Translations under genes and position numbers: made by a program
Shown: piece by piece, positions 8,562-18,770 of the stretch
How the letters are laid out: each line of letters opens with the position of its first letter
How positions within the stretch are numbered: position 1 is the stretch's first letter
The notes under the pieces: generated by a model
Told to the model about the DNA's origin: nothing
Seen by the model: the letters and a program-made list of their open reading frames with translations, nothing else
The model's database searches: none
Origin: Lysobacter niastensis
GTDB lineage: Bacteria > Pseudomonadota > Gammaproteobacteria > Xanthomonadales > Xanthomonadaceae
Direction: 5' to 3'
Assembly: GCF_015453285.1 (NCBI RefSeq)
Contig: NZ_JADLZT010000012.1
Coordinates: 62,001 to 126,000 of the forward strand
DNA length: 64,000 nt

Positions 8562-9467
8562 ATGAAATGGGCTCTCCTCCTGCTGTTCATCGCCAGCGCC
8601 GTCTACGTGCACCTGCGCGGGCGCGTGCGGCACCGCTTCGGCCGGCAGCTGCTGGACCATTCCACGTTCATGGCCCCGGTCAACGTGCTGATGTACGCGT
8701 TCTCGCGCGTGCCCAACACCGCCTATCTCGACGACCCGGGCCGCCACTTCCCCGAACTGGCCCCGCTGCGCGAGCACTGGCAGGACATCCGCGCCGAAGC
8801 CCTGCGGCTGCGCGAGCTCCAGCACATCAAGGCCGCCGACGGCTATAACGACGTCGGCTTCAATTCGTTCTTCCGTCGTGGCTGGAAGCGCTTCTACCTG
8901 AAGTGGTACGACGACGCGCACCCCTCCGCGGCCGAGCTGTGCCCGCGCACGACCGCCCTGCTCCGCGGCATTCCCAGCGTCAAGGCGGCGATGTTCACCG
9001 AACTGCCGCCGGGCGGCGAGCTGCGCCCGCATCGCGACCCCTTCGCCGGCTCCCTGCGCCTGCACCTGGGGCTGGACACGCCCAACGACGATGGCTGCTA
9101 CATCGACGTCGACGGCATCCGTTACAGCTGGCGCGACGGCGAGTGGACGATGTTCGACGAGACCTTCATCCACGGCGCCCGCAACGAGACCCAGCAGAAC
9201 CGCATCATCCTGTTCTGCGACGTCGAGCGGCCGATGAAGTACCGCTGGGCACAGTGGCTGAACCGGTTCGTCGCGCGCCACCTGGTCGCGGCCGGCGCCT
9301 CGCCGAACATGGAAGGCGACAAGACCGGCGGCATCAACCGGGTATTCAAGTACTTCTACGCCCTGCGCCTGAAGGCCAAGGGCCTGCGCGAGCGCAACCA
9401 GCGGCTGTACTACGGCCTCAAATACCTCGCCGTCATCCTGGTGGTCGCCCTGATCGCCTGGATCTGA
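8562..9467 (+). CDS. lpxO: lipid A 2-hydroxylase LpxO-like (aspartyl/asparaginyl beta-hydroxylase family)
   Basis: The 301-residue protein matches LpxO in length and layout: an N-terminal membrane segment (WALLLLFIASAVYV), a cytoplasmic Fe(II)/2-oxoglutarate dioxygenase domain, and a C-terminal membrane segment (LAVILVVALIAWI). The metal triad is visible as H157-R-D159 in LRPHRDPFAG and H204 in TFIHGARN. LpxO adds a 2-OH to a lipid A secondary acyl chain. Substrate identity here is inferred from family and topology. The start at 8562 drops a 30-residue upstream extension and places the membrane segment at the N-terminus. Confidence 0.85.
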   Translation: MKWALLLLFIASAVYVHLRGRVRHRFGRQLLDHSTFMAPVNVLMYAFSRVPNTAYLDDPGRHFPELAPLREHWQDIRAEALRLRELQHIKAADGYNDVGFNSFFRRGWKRFYLKWYDDAHPSAAELCPRTTALLRGIPSVKAAMFTELPPGGELRPHRDPFAGSLRLHLGLDTPNDDGCYIDVDGIRYSWRDGEWTMFDETFIHGARNETQQNRIILFCDVERPMKYRWAQWLNRFVARHLVAAGASPNMEGDKTGGINRVFKYFYALRLKAKGLRERNQRLYYGLKYLAVILVVALIAWI

Positions 9468-9536
9468 ACGGCGAGGCCGGGGGGCCAGCCCGCCTGCCTG
9501 CGCCACTCCCCGGGCATGTCCGAGGCGCCCCCGGGG

Positions 9537-9545
9537 TGACATAAT
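9537..9545 (+). promoter_or_regulatory. candidate extended -10 promoter of ettA
   Basis: TGACATAAT has the extended -10 TG followed by CATAAT (five of six matches to TATAAT), 67 nt before the ettA ATG. No clear -35 is visible. The position in the lpxO-ettA gap suggests ettA has its own promoter. Confidence 0.35.
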
Positions 9546-9612
9546 TGCGCCTTCCTCGCCCAGACCCTGGCCCTCCCGGCCGGGCTGGTCGCGTCCCGGT
9601 TCCGGAGTCCGC

Positions 9613-11274
<1,662 letters not shown>

Positions 11275-11286
11275 GAACGCAACAAC

Positions 11287-11312
11287 CGACGCCCACCGCA
11301 AGGTGGGCGTCG
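11287..11312 (+). terminator. strong hairpin after ettA (terminator-like)
   Basis: CGACGCCCACC and GGTGGGCGTCG form an 11-bp perfect stem around a GCAA tetraloop, 13 nt after the ettA stop. There is no U-run after it, so it may act as a 3'-end stabiliser or a weak terminator. It lies about 24 nt before the pyrF start. Confidence 0.5.
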
Positions 11313-11335
11313 TCGCAATCACCCGAGGAAACGAC

Positions 11336-12148
11336 ATGAGCTTCATGCAGGCACTGCGCAACCGCTGGACCCAGGCCGACTCGCTGGTCTGCGTCGGCCT
11401 GGATCCGGAGCCGGCGAAGTTCCCGGCGAAGTTCGCCCAGGACGCCGACGCGGTGTTCAACTTCTGCCGCGACATCGTCGACGCGACGGCCGAACATGTC
11501 TGCGCGTTCAAGCCGCAGATCGCGCACTTCGCCGCACTCGGTGCCGAGGACGCGCTGCAGCGCGTGATCGCCCACATCCATGCCGCGCACCCCGGCATCC
11601 CGGTGATCCTCGACAGCAAGCGCGGCGACATCGGCAGCACGGCGCAGCACTATGCGAGCGAGGCCTTCGACCGCTACGCCGCCGACGCGGTGACGGCCAA
11701 TCCGTACCTCGGCCACGATTCGGTGCAGCCGTTCCTCGATCGCGCCGACCGCGGCGTGGTCATCCTGTGCCGCACCTCGAACCCGGGCGCCGGCGACCTG
11801 CAGGACCTCACCATCGATGGCCGCCCGCTGTACCAGCACGTCGCCGAGAAGGTCGCGCGCGAGTGGAACGGCCATGGCAACTGCTCGCTGGTCGTCGGCG
11901 CGACCTGGCCGGCGCAGTTGAAGGAAGTGCGTGCGATCGTCGGCGACGTTCCGTTCCTGGTGCCGGGCGTCGGCGCGCAGGGCGGCGATGTCGAGGCCGT
12001 GGTGTCCAACGCGAAGACCGCTGACGGCACGGGCCTGATGGTCAGCAGTTCGCGTGCGGTGCTGTACGCATCCGCGGTTGACGACTACGCACAGGCCGCG
12101 GCGAACGAAGCCCGGCGCCTGCGCGACGAGATCAACCGCTACCGCTGA
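11336..12148 (+). CDS. pyrF: orotidine-5'-phosphate decarboxylase (type 2)
   Basis: PyrF decarboxylates OMP to UMP in pyrimidine synthesis. The 270-residue sequence belongs to the longer type-2 subfamily, with VCVGLDPEP near the N-terminus, the catalytic segment LDSKRGDIGSTAQHYA near residue 85, and FLVPGVGAQGGD followed by SSSRAVLYA at the phosphate-binding end. The start at 11336 has GAGGAA 6-11 nt upstream. The stop abuts the stop of the convergent glycosyltransferase gene (joint sequence TGATCA). Confidence 0.96.
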   Translation: MSFMQALRNRWTQADSLVCVGLDPEPAKFPAKFAQDADAVFNFCRDIVDATAEHVCAFKPQIAHFAALGAEDALQRVIAHIHAAHPGIPVILDSKRGDIGSTAQHYASEAFDRYAADAVTANPYLGHDSVQPFLDRADRGVVILCRTSNPGAGDLQDLTIDGRPLYQHVAEKVAREWNGHGNCSLVVGATWPAQLKEVRAIVGDVPFLVPGVGAQGGDVEAVVSNAKTADGTGLMVSSSRAVLYASAVDDYAQAAANEARRLRDEINRYR

Positions 12149-13009
12149 TCAGCGTCTCGCCCACGCCCGCGCCAGCGCCAGCGGAAAGCGCAGCCAGATC
12201 GCTGCGAACACGCCAGCCTGCACGCCCAGGCCCCGGCGCGGCGCCTCGAACTTGCGGAAGTAGCGCCACAGGCCACGGTGCTTGTGCCACTCGACGAAAA
12301 CCGGTCGCGATCGGCTCGACACGCCGCGCACGTGCAGCACGCGAACCGCGTTGGCGACACCGATGAACGCACCCGCCTGGCGTGCACGCCGGCACAGGTC
12401 CAGGTCTTCCGCATGCAGCCGGTAGCCTTCGTCGAAGCCGCCGATGCGCTGGAACAGCGCGCGCGGCGTCAGCATCAGCGCTCCGGACACGGCCTCGACC
12501 TTCTGCAGTGCTTCGCCATCGTCCGGCGCCACGTCCAGCGTGGAGGCTGGAGCCGCGCCACGGAAAGCGTTGGCGAGCATCGCGGCGAAATCGGGATCCT
12601 GGCGGCGTGCCGCACTGTCGCGAACGCCGCGCTCGTCGACCAGGTCGGCGCCAAGCAGGCAGTCCCCGCGCGTCGCGGCGAGCGCGCGCAAGCGCGACAG
12701 CGTGTCGCGCTCGACCATGCAATCGGGATTGACGAATGCGAGCCAGTCCATGCCCGCTCCCGCCGCGGCCGCGCCCTGGTTGCAGGCGACCGCAAAGCCG
12801 GGGTTATCGGGGTTGGCGACGAAGCGCACGCGCGGGTCGGCCAGGGCGTGGCGCTGCACGGTCTCCAGCGTTCCATCCTCCGAGCCGTTGTCGACGACCC
12901 GGATCACGCCGACACCTTCGGCGGTACGCAACCGCTGCAGGCATTCGTCGATGGTTTCCGCGCTCTGGTAGGTCACCACTACCGCGGCGATCGGCCCCGC
13001 TTCGTTCAT
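12149..13009 (-). CDS. family 2 glycosyltransferase
   Basis: The 286-residue protein has a GT-A fold: AVVVTYQSAETIDECL at the N-terminus, VVDNGSEDGT near residue 40, NPGFAVACNQG, FVNPDCMVE as the DXD-like metal site, and GGFDEGYRLHAEDLDLCRR as the acceptor/base region. It resembles rhamnosyl- or other sugar transferases of cell-surface glycans. The acceptor and sugar are not predictable. It follows the next glycosyltransferase-like gene by 26 nt at the distal end of the type II secretion operon. Confidence 0.88.
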   Translation of the reverse strand: MNEAGPIAAVVVTYQSAETIDECLQRLRTAEGVGVIRVVDNGSEDGTLETVQRHALADPRVRFVANPDNPGFAVACNQGAAAAGAGMDWLAFVNPDCMVERDTLSRLRALAATRGDCLLGADLVDERGVRDSAARRQDPDFAAMLANAFRGAAPASTLDVAPDDGEALQKVEAVSGALMLTPRALFQRIGGFDEGYRLHAEDLDLCRRARQAGAFIGVANAVRVLHVRGVSSRSRPVFVEWHKHRGLWRYFRKFEAPRRGLGVQAGVFAAIWLRFPLALARAWARR

Positions 13010-13035
13010 TCCTTCACCTTCGCCGCTGCGGACGT

Positions 13036-13911
13036 TCAGTCTTCTCCCGCATGCGGGAAGGAGGAAGGATAGGCGAAGAGATCGCGTTGTGGCTGCGGCG
13101 GCCCCAGGGTTTCAAGCAGGGCGGCCAGCTGCACGCGCGAGGCGCGCAACGGGTCCTGCATCAGGAAACCGGCGAGCCGCGCATGCCAGTCGGGCCAGCG
13201 CGCGGCCAGGGCGTCCATGTCGCCGTCGGCCGGCACGCCTTCGCCGGGGCGGGCGACGAATGCGGTATCGCACAGCACGTTGCGCCAGCCCAGGCCGGCC
13301 AGTCGCAGCGACAGGTCGATCAATGCCGCGTACCACGAACCGTAGCTGCTTGCGTCCAGGCCGCCCGCCCGGCGGCGTGCGCTACCGCGCAAGACCACGG
13401 CGTGGCCGACGGCCGCGGGCAGCTCGGGATGCTCGGCCGGCATCGCCGCGACGGCGCGCGCGAAGTGTTCGGGATCTTCCGGTATCGGCGCGATCTCGCC
13501 GATGCGCGGCCAGGCCGCGGACTCGCCGGCATTGCTCCACGGCGTTGCGGTGCCGATCGCACCGTCGGCGGCGAAGCTGGCGTGCATGCGCGTCAGCCAG
13601 CCGGGCAGCGGCGTCGCGTCGGCAGCGAGCACGGCGACATCGGCATCGCCGCACGCGGCCAACACCTGGTCCAGGTGCGCGACTTCGCCGATGGCGCGCT
13701 GGCGCCGTGTGTAGTCAGCCTGCAGGCGCGTGCGCTTCATCCAGCGCTCGATGATGGCGTAACCGCGCGGGCCGACCTGTGCGTCGTCGGCGAGCCAGAC
13801 GCGGGTTCCCGCCGGAGTGCTGGAATCCAGCGCGGCCAGGCAGGCGTCGAGCCCATCGTCGTCGGGGCCGACCGGCACCACGACGACGGGCAACTCGATG
13901 ACCGACGTCAC
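13036..13911 (-). CDS. glycosyltransferase-like protein (GT2 family)
   Basis: The 291-residue product has a GT-A-like N-terminus (LPVVVVPVGPDDDGLDACLAAL), a weakened metal site region (AVLAADATPLPGWL) and the segment GTATPWSNAGESAAWP seen in family-2 glycosyltransferases of Xanthomonadales. The start is GTG at 13911 in a GTGA overlap with the gspD stop, so it is translationally coupled to the secretion operon. The DXD motif is not obvious, so activity is uncertain. Confidence 0.7.
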   Translation of the reverse strand: MTSVIELPVVVVPVGPDDDGLDACLAALDSSTPAGTRVWLADDAQVGPRGYAIIERWMKRTRLQADYTRRQRAIGEVAHLDQVLAACGDADVAVLAADATPLPGWLTRMHASFAADGAIGTATPWSNAGESAAWPRIGEIAPIPEDPEHFARAVAAMPAEHPELPAAVGHAVVLRGSARRRAGGLDASSYGSWYAALIDLSLRLAGLGWRNVLCDTAFVARPGEGVPADGDMDALAARWPDWHARLAGFLMQDPLRASRVQLAALLETLGPPQPQRDLFAYPSSFPHAGED

Positions 13912-16169
13912 TGCTGGCCGGGCCTCCGGGGCTTGCTCTGCAGCGGCTCCATCGCGCGGAAGCGGCGGCCGTATTCGTCGGTGAGGTCGCGCGCCTCCTG
14001 CGGGTTGCGCACGATGGTCGGCGTGATCAGCACGATGACCTCGTTGCGCGACTGGCGCGAACGCTGCGTACCGAACAGGCCGCCGATCACCGGGATGCGA
14101 CTGAGCCCGGGGAAACCCGAGGATCCGCGCTCGGCGCCGTCGCTGATCAGGCCAGCCAGCAGCACGGTGTCGCCGCTCTGCACCGCCGCCTCGGTCTTTA
14201 GCTTGCGCGTGTCGATGCGGACGTTGCCGTTGGGATCGGCGGTGGCCGGGCTGCCTGGCGTACTGACTTCCTGGACGATGTCGAGGAAGACCATGCCGTC
14301 CTTGGCCACGCGCGGCCGCACCTTGAGGATCGTGCCGGTGTCAAGGTACTGGACCTGGCTGTAGGTGTTGTCGGCCGTGCCGGTCGGGTTGACCGTCACC
14401 GACGAGATCGGGATGCGACTGCCGACATTGAGCGTGGCCTCGGCGTTGTTGCGCACCATCACCGATGGCGTCTGCAGCAGTTGCAGGTCGGTGATCGAAT
14501 CAAGCGCGCTGATCACCGCCGCGGCATTGCGGCCGAGGAAGGTCCAGGACAGACCGGCCGGACTGCCGGTGATGGGCTGGATGCTGCCGGCGAGCGTGCT
14601 CCAGGTGTCGCGGCCGACCGCGTCGGGCAGGCCGGCGTCGGTGACGGCGCGCTCGAAGTACCAGTTCACGCCGTAGCGCAGGTCGCCCTGCAGTTGCACC
14701 TCGACCACCTGCGCCTCGATGTGCACCTGCATCGGCATGACGTCCAGCCGATCGATCACGTCGCGGATCGACTTCCAGGCGGAGGGGCTGCTGCGAACGA
14801 TGAGCGAATTGGTCTCCTCGATCGCCGACACGCCGACGCGGTCGCCGTTGACGTCGAGCGTGACGGCAGCGTTGCCCTGTTCGCGTGCGCCCAGCGACAG
14901 CGAACCTTCCATGCCGCCGCCCGTGCCGCTGGTGGCGCCGTAATCGCCGTTGGCGCCTTCGTTGCCGAGAGTGGCGACGCTGCCGTTGCCGGAGTCCTGC
15001 AGCTCGACCGATTCCAGGCCGGGCATCAGCGAGGGTTGGCTGGACGTGGCGCCATTGCCGCCGCTGCGGCTGCTGCCGAATACGTCGGACAGGCGCTCAG
15101 CCAGTTCGCGCGCCTTGATGTATTTCAGTTCGTACGAATACAGCTGCACCGCGCCACCGGCGCTGTCGATCCTGTCCAGCCACTGCTGGATGTCGTCGAG
15201 ATAGTTGGCCTGCGGCGTGATCACCAGCACCGCGTTGGCGCCCTCCAGCGGCATGAAGCGGAACATGCCGGCGACGGGCGACTTGCTCTGCTCGCCGAAC
15301 ACTTTCTCCAGGTCGGCCACGACCTTGGTGGCTTTGCCCGACTGCAGCGGGAACACGCCGACCGACATGCCGGCAAGCCAGTCGACGTCGAAGATGGCGA
15401 TCGTGCGCAGGTAGTTCTCGAGTTCGGCCTTGCTGCCACCGACGGAGATGACGTTGCGCGCATTGTCGGTGCCGACGATCGCGTTGGGACGCGCATACGG
15501 CTTGAGGATCTTCTCCATCTCCGTGGCCGACACAAAGCGCAGCGGCACCGTGCGCACCTCGAACCCGCGTGCGTTCGCCGCCGGACCGGTGCGCGGCGCG
15601 ACATTGCCCACCAGCGCCTGGTCGGCAGCCACGATGTTGTAACGGCCACCGGAATACACCAGCCGGGCGTTGTTCCAGCTCAGCACCATCTCCAGCAGGT
15701 TCAGCGCATCCGCCGGGCTGACGGGCTTGGGCGTGGCCAGCGTCACCGTGCCCTGCACGCCCGGTGCGATCACGTAGTTCTGGCCGAGCATGTCGCCCAG
15801 GATCGCCTTGACCACGGCATGCAGCGACTCGCCTTCGAAATTGAACGTGGCCTCGCCGGTGCTGCCACCCAGGTTGGGCGGCGGCGACGATGCCGCGCTG
15901 CGATTGATCACCTGGCCCGTGCCGCGGCGGATCTGCGGCCGCGCATCGCCAGCGTCCTGCGCCAGCGGCTGCGTCTGCACGCCGCCCGCGGTGGTCGTCG
16001 TGCCGGCTGGCGCGCCTGCGGTTGTCGTCGGGCCTTGAAGCGTGGCCGGATCGGCATCTCGCCGCACCTTGGGAGTCGGCACGCCGGCGCAGCCGGCGAG
16101 CATGGCGCCTACCGCGGCCGCCAGCAGCGTGGGTGCGAAGTGCGCGTGGACACTGTGTCGAAGGTTCAT
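13908..16169 (-). CDS. gspD: type II secretion outer-membrane secretin GspD (XpsD)
   Basis: The 753-residue secretin forms the outer-membrane channel of the type II system. The N-terminal lipobox LAGC (Cys27) marks it as a lipoprotein, as in XpsD, so a separate pilotin may not be needed. N0-N3 domains (about 100-480) include NFEGESLHAVVKAILGDMLG and repeated RYNIVAADQAL and ITPQANYLDDIQQWL-type segments. The C-terminal secretin core contains VEVQLQGDLRYGVNWYF, LLQTPSVMVRNNAEA and GGLFGTQRSRQSRNEVIVLITP. The start at 16169 is chosen for the signal sequence. Last secretion gene of the operon. Confidence 0.95.
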   Translation of the reverse strand: MNLRHSVHAHFAPTLLAAAVGAMLAGCAGVPTPKVRRDADPATLQGPTTTAGAPAGTTTTAGGVQTQPLAQDAGDARPQIRRGTGQVINRSAASSPPPNLGGSTGEATFNFEGESLHAVVKAILGDMLGQNYVIAPGVQGTVTLATPKPVSPADALNLLEMVLSWNNARLVYSGGRYNIVAADQALVGNVAPRTGPAANARGFEVRTVPLRFVSATEMEKILKPYARPNAIVGTDNARNVISVGGSKAELENYLRTIAIFDVDWLAGMSVGVFPLQSGKATKVVADLEKVFGEQSKSPVAGMFRFMPLEGANAVLVITPQANYLDDIQQWLDRIDSAGGAVQLYSYELKYIKARELAERLSDVFGSSRSGGNGATSSQPSLMPGLESVELQDSGNGSVATLGNEGANGDYGATSGTGGGMEGSLSLGAREQGNAAVTLDVNGDRVGVSAIEETNSLIVRSSPSAWKSIRDVIDRLDVMPMQVHIEAQVVEVQLQGDLRYGVNWYFERAVTDAGLPDAVGRDTWSTLAGSIQPITGSPAGLSWTFLGRNAAAVISALDSITDLQLLQTPSVMVRNNAEATLNVGSRIPISSVTVNPTGTADNTYSQVQYLDTGTILKVRPRVAKDGMVFLDIVQEVSTPGSPATADPNGNVRIDTRKLKTEAAVQSGDTVLLAGLISDGAERGSSGFPGLSRIPVIGGLFGTQRSRQSRNEVIVLITPTIVRNPQEARDLTDEYGRRFRAMEPLQSKPRRPGQQ

Positions 16170-16182
16170 ACGGGCACTCTTG

Positions 16183-17019
16183 TCAATTCCGGGCCGGCGG
16201 TGTCGTTTGCTGCTGCTTTTGTTGTTGCTGTTGTTGCTGGCGCAGTTGCGCGCGACGCGCCTCGATGCGCTTGCGGATCGCTTCCATCTGCTGGTCGGTG
16301 GCCTGCGCCTCCGCGGCGCTGCCCGGTTCGGCGACGATCGCCGGACCCTGCTGACCCGGGCGTTCGGCGTTGCCGGCAGGCGCGGCGGCGGCGCGCGCGG
16401 ATGCCGGAACGGGAGCGGCAGGCTGCGGTTGCGGCTGGGTTTGCTGCTGCGGCGCGCGCACGCTCTGGCCGACCGGTGTCGCGCCGGGCTGCGCGATCGC
16501 CGTCGGCGGCTCGCCACCGGTGCCGTCGAACGTGCGCAACTCCATCGTGCGGCGGCCTTCCGGCCCTTCGAACACGGCACTGCGCGGGCTCAGCTCGGCC
16601 AGCCGCCACGACGGCTGCGATTCCGGGGCCTCGCCCAGCTTCACCCGCAGCGACTTGCTGCGATCGGGCGATTGCAGGATCGCCAGCCGCACCTGCGGCG
16701 TGATCAGCACACTGCTGAGGACGAAGTCGAAAGCCTGCGCGGATTCCGCGCCGCCATCGCCCTGCAGCGAGAAAGGCCTGGGCCGACGATCGTCGGAGAA
16801 CAGTGGCCGCGAAACGATCTGATCGAACTGACCCAGCGGCGGTGCCGGTGTCGAAGCGCGCGTGCTTGGTTGCGGCAACGGCGGCAACTGCGCCTGGTCG
16901 GGATCGAGCGAACTGGCATGGCGCCCCATGCCGAGCAGCGCCAGCAACCACACGAGCACCGCCCAGCCTGCCAGCGCGGCCAGCAGCCAGGTACGGGGCA
17001 TGGCCGTATCAACGCGCAC
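16183..17019 (-). CDS. xpsN: type II secretion protein XpsN (GspC/GspN-like)
   Basis: The 278-residue inner-membrane protein has one N-terminal membrane segment (WLLAALAGWAVLVWLLALLG) and a periplasmic homology region with DQIVSRPLFSDDRRP near residue 65. A Pro/Ala/Gln-rich linker leads to a C-terminal polyglutamine tail. In Xps systems XpsN takes the place of GspC, linking the inner-membrane platform to the secretin. The start is GTG at 17019, well supported by GGAGG 8 nt upstream. It overlaps xpsM by 11 nt and ends 13 nt before gspD. Confidence 0.88.
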   Translation of the reverse strand: MRVDTAMPRTWLLAALAGWAVLVWLLALLGMGRHASSLDPDQAQLPPLPQPSTRASTPAPPLGQFDQIVSRPLFSDDRRPRPFSLQGDGGAESAQAFDFVLSSVLITPQVRLAILQSPDRSKSLRVKLGEAPESQPSWRLAELSPRSAVFEGPEGRRTMELRTFDGTGGEPPTAIAQPGATPVGQSVRAPQQQTQPQPQPAAPVPASARAAAAPAGNAERPGQQGPAIVAEPGSAAEAQATDQQMEAIRKRIEARRAQLRQQQQQQQKQQQTTPPARN

Positions 17020-17629
17020 GGTTGGCCTCCGTCGAAGCCGCCGCGGCGGATGCCGGCAGGTAACCGTAGAGATCGAAGCTCACGTCCAGCCCGCCTTCGC
17101 GCTGGCCGGCGGTGGCGCCGGTGCCTGGCGAGAAGAAGAAGCGCTGCGCGAGCACGTTGAGGTTGCCGACAAACAGCCGCGGCGTGCCGGTCTCGATCGA
17201 ATGCAGCACGGCCGCCAGTTCGGGCGTGCCGCAACGCAGCCTCACCTGCACCACCACGCGCGCGAAACGATCGCGGCGCGGTTCCGTCATCGGCGAGCGG
17301 TTGGTGATCGCGCAGCTGCGGTTGCCCGGACTGGCCTGGCGGACGATGGTTTCCAGCCGCTGCACCAGCGCGGCAGTGGCGAGTTCGGCACTGGCTTCAG
17401 GCAGGAAGCCCGGGTCGCGCGCCTGCAGCAGGCGCTTGGCCACCTCGGGCGCCTGCTGCAGTTGCAGGCGCTGGCGAAGCTCGCGCTCCTGCATCGATTG
17501 CACGCGCTCGTTGGCCTCGCGCATCGGCACGCTCCACCAGGGATGCACCAGCAGCACATAGGCCACGGCGAGGACGCCGAGCAGCAGCGCCAGCGCCAGC
17601 CAACGATCGCGGTCAGCGATTTGCGGCAT
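17009..17629 (-). CDS. gspM: type II secretion protein GspM (XpsM)
   Basis: The 206-residue bitopic protein has one N-terminal membrane segment (WLALALLLGVLAVAYVLLVHPWW) followed by a heptad-rich helix and a small periplasmic domain. This matches GspM, which stabilises GspL in the inner-membrane platform. The start at 17629 has GGAG 8-11 nt upstream and lies inside the end of gspL (17-nt overlap). The C-terminal part contains RFARVVVQVRLRCGTPELAAVLHSIE, a ferredoxin-like half-fold typical of PilO/GspM-type proteins. Confidence 0.88.
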   Translation of the reverse strand: MPQIADRDRWLALALLLGVLAVAYVLLVHPWWSVPMREANERVQSMQERELRQRLQLQQAPEVAKRLLQARDPGFLPEASAELATAALVQRLETIVRQASPGNRSCAITNRSPMTEPRRDRFARVVVQVRLRCGTPELAAVLHSIETGTPRLFVGNLNVLAQRFFFSPGTGATAGQREGGLDVSFDLYGYLPASAAAASTEANRAR

Positions 17630-18770
17630 TGGCGGGCTCCGTGCGTGCCGGCGCGGTGCCGGCCAGTTCTGCGGTGAGGGTGAAGCGGTCGCGGCCACTG
17701 GCGGGATCGGGCTGGAGTGCGCCGGTCAGTGCCGGTGAACGCCACAGCGTCGAGCCCTGCAGGCGCCCGATCAGCGCCGGCGCCTCGCGGCTCAGGCCGA
17801 TCAGGGTCAGGCGGTCTTCTTCGATCGACAGCTTTTCCAGGTAGGTGCTGTCGGGCAGGCGCCGCGTCAATTCATCCATGACCGCCACCACGGTCGGACG
17901 CGCGGCACGGGTGCGGTCGAGGAAGGCCTGGCCTTCCACCAGATCCGCCAGTCGCTGGCGCTGTACGGCCGCGCGGCGCGCCGCGTCGGCATTGCGGGTG
18001 ATGCGCTGCTCAAGCTCGTCGGCCGCGGCGCGGCGATTGTTCAGCAGTTGCGCCATCCCCGCGGCGAGTGCGAGCAACGCAACCGCGAGCAGTGCGAGGT
18101 TCCAGCGCTGCCACGGATCGCTCCGGCGATGGCGCCGCGCGGGGTCGAGCAGGTTCACGCCCAGCGGCATGCCGTTGGCGGCGGCGACGTCGATGCCGGC
18201 CAGCGTCTGCGCAAGCGGACCGAGCCGATCGAGCAACGGCTCGATGGCGCTGCGCGGCACCACGACCAGTTCGACATCGAGCTGCCCGTCGCTTTCGCGG
18301 TGGCCCAGCACGCGCGCATCGTAGGCAACGGCGTCGGCGGTGAACGGTGTCTGCCGGTCGATCTCGAAACCGACCACGTCGCGAAGGCGATCGCCGGCAG
18401 CGGCCGGCAGCACCAGGCGCCGGCGCAGCGCGGCAGCGGCTGGCAGCATCAGCCAGTGCGGAAGGTCTGACAGGCGCGAGCCCAGCAGGCGGCCGGCGGC
18501 GGCCTCGTCGAAGGCGCCGGCGGGAACGACGGCCAGCTCACGCAGGTCCTCGCCCTGCTGCAGACGCAGGTGCACGTCGTCGCCGACGGCCTGCAACAGC
18601 AGGCGGCCGCGGTCGAGGCCGAGCACCTGGCGCACGCGCGCCGGCAGCCACGCCGCGAGCGAACGGCCCCACCACACCAGGAATCCGCCCGCGCCATAAC
18701 GCCATCGCCCGCCTTTCGGCAGGCGATCTCGCCAGCGGATTCCGCCAACGCGGTCGGCCAATGAACTCAT
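17613..18770 (-). CDS. gspL: type II secretion protein GspL (XpsL)
   Basis: The 385-residue protein has a cytoplasmic actin-like N-terminal domain (about 1-215), which in the family binds GspE. One membrane segment (LALLAVALLALAAGMAQLL) and a PilN-like periplasmic part follow, with TRRLPDSTYLEKLSIEEDRLTL and GLSREAPALIGRLQ. The start at 18770 forms an ATGA overlap with the gspK stop; an upstream in-frame Met at 18794 is less likely. It overlaps gspM at the 3' end, supporting coupled translation of a stoichiometric complex. Confidence 0.9.
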   Translation of the reverse strand: MSSLADRVGGIRWRDRLPKGGRWRYGAGGFLVWWGRSLAAWLPARVRQVLGLDRGRLLLQAVGDDVHLRLQQGEDLRELAVVPAGAFDEAAAGRLLGSRLSDLPHWLMLPAAAALRRRLVLPAAAGDRLRDVVGFEIDRQTPFTADAVAYDARVLGHRESDGQLDVELVVVPRSAIEPLLDRLGPLAQTLAGIDVAAANGMPLGVNLLDPARRHRRSDPWQRWNLALLAVALLALAAGMAQLLNNRRAAADELEQRITRNADAARRAAVQRQRLADLVEGQAFLDRTRAARPTVVAVMDELTRRLPDSTYLEKLSIEEDRLTLIGLSREAPALIGRLQGSTLWRSPALTGALQPDPASGRDRFTLTAELAGTAPARTEPANAANR

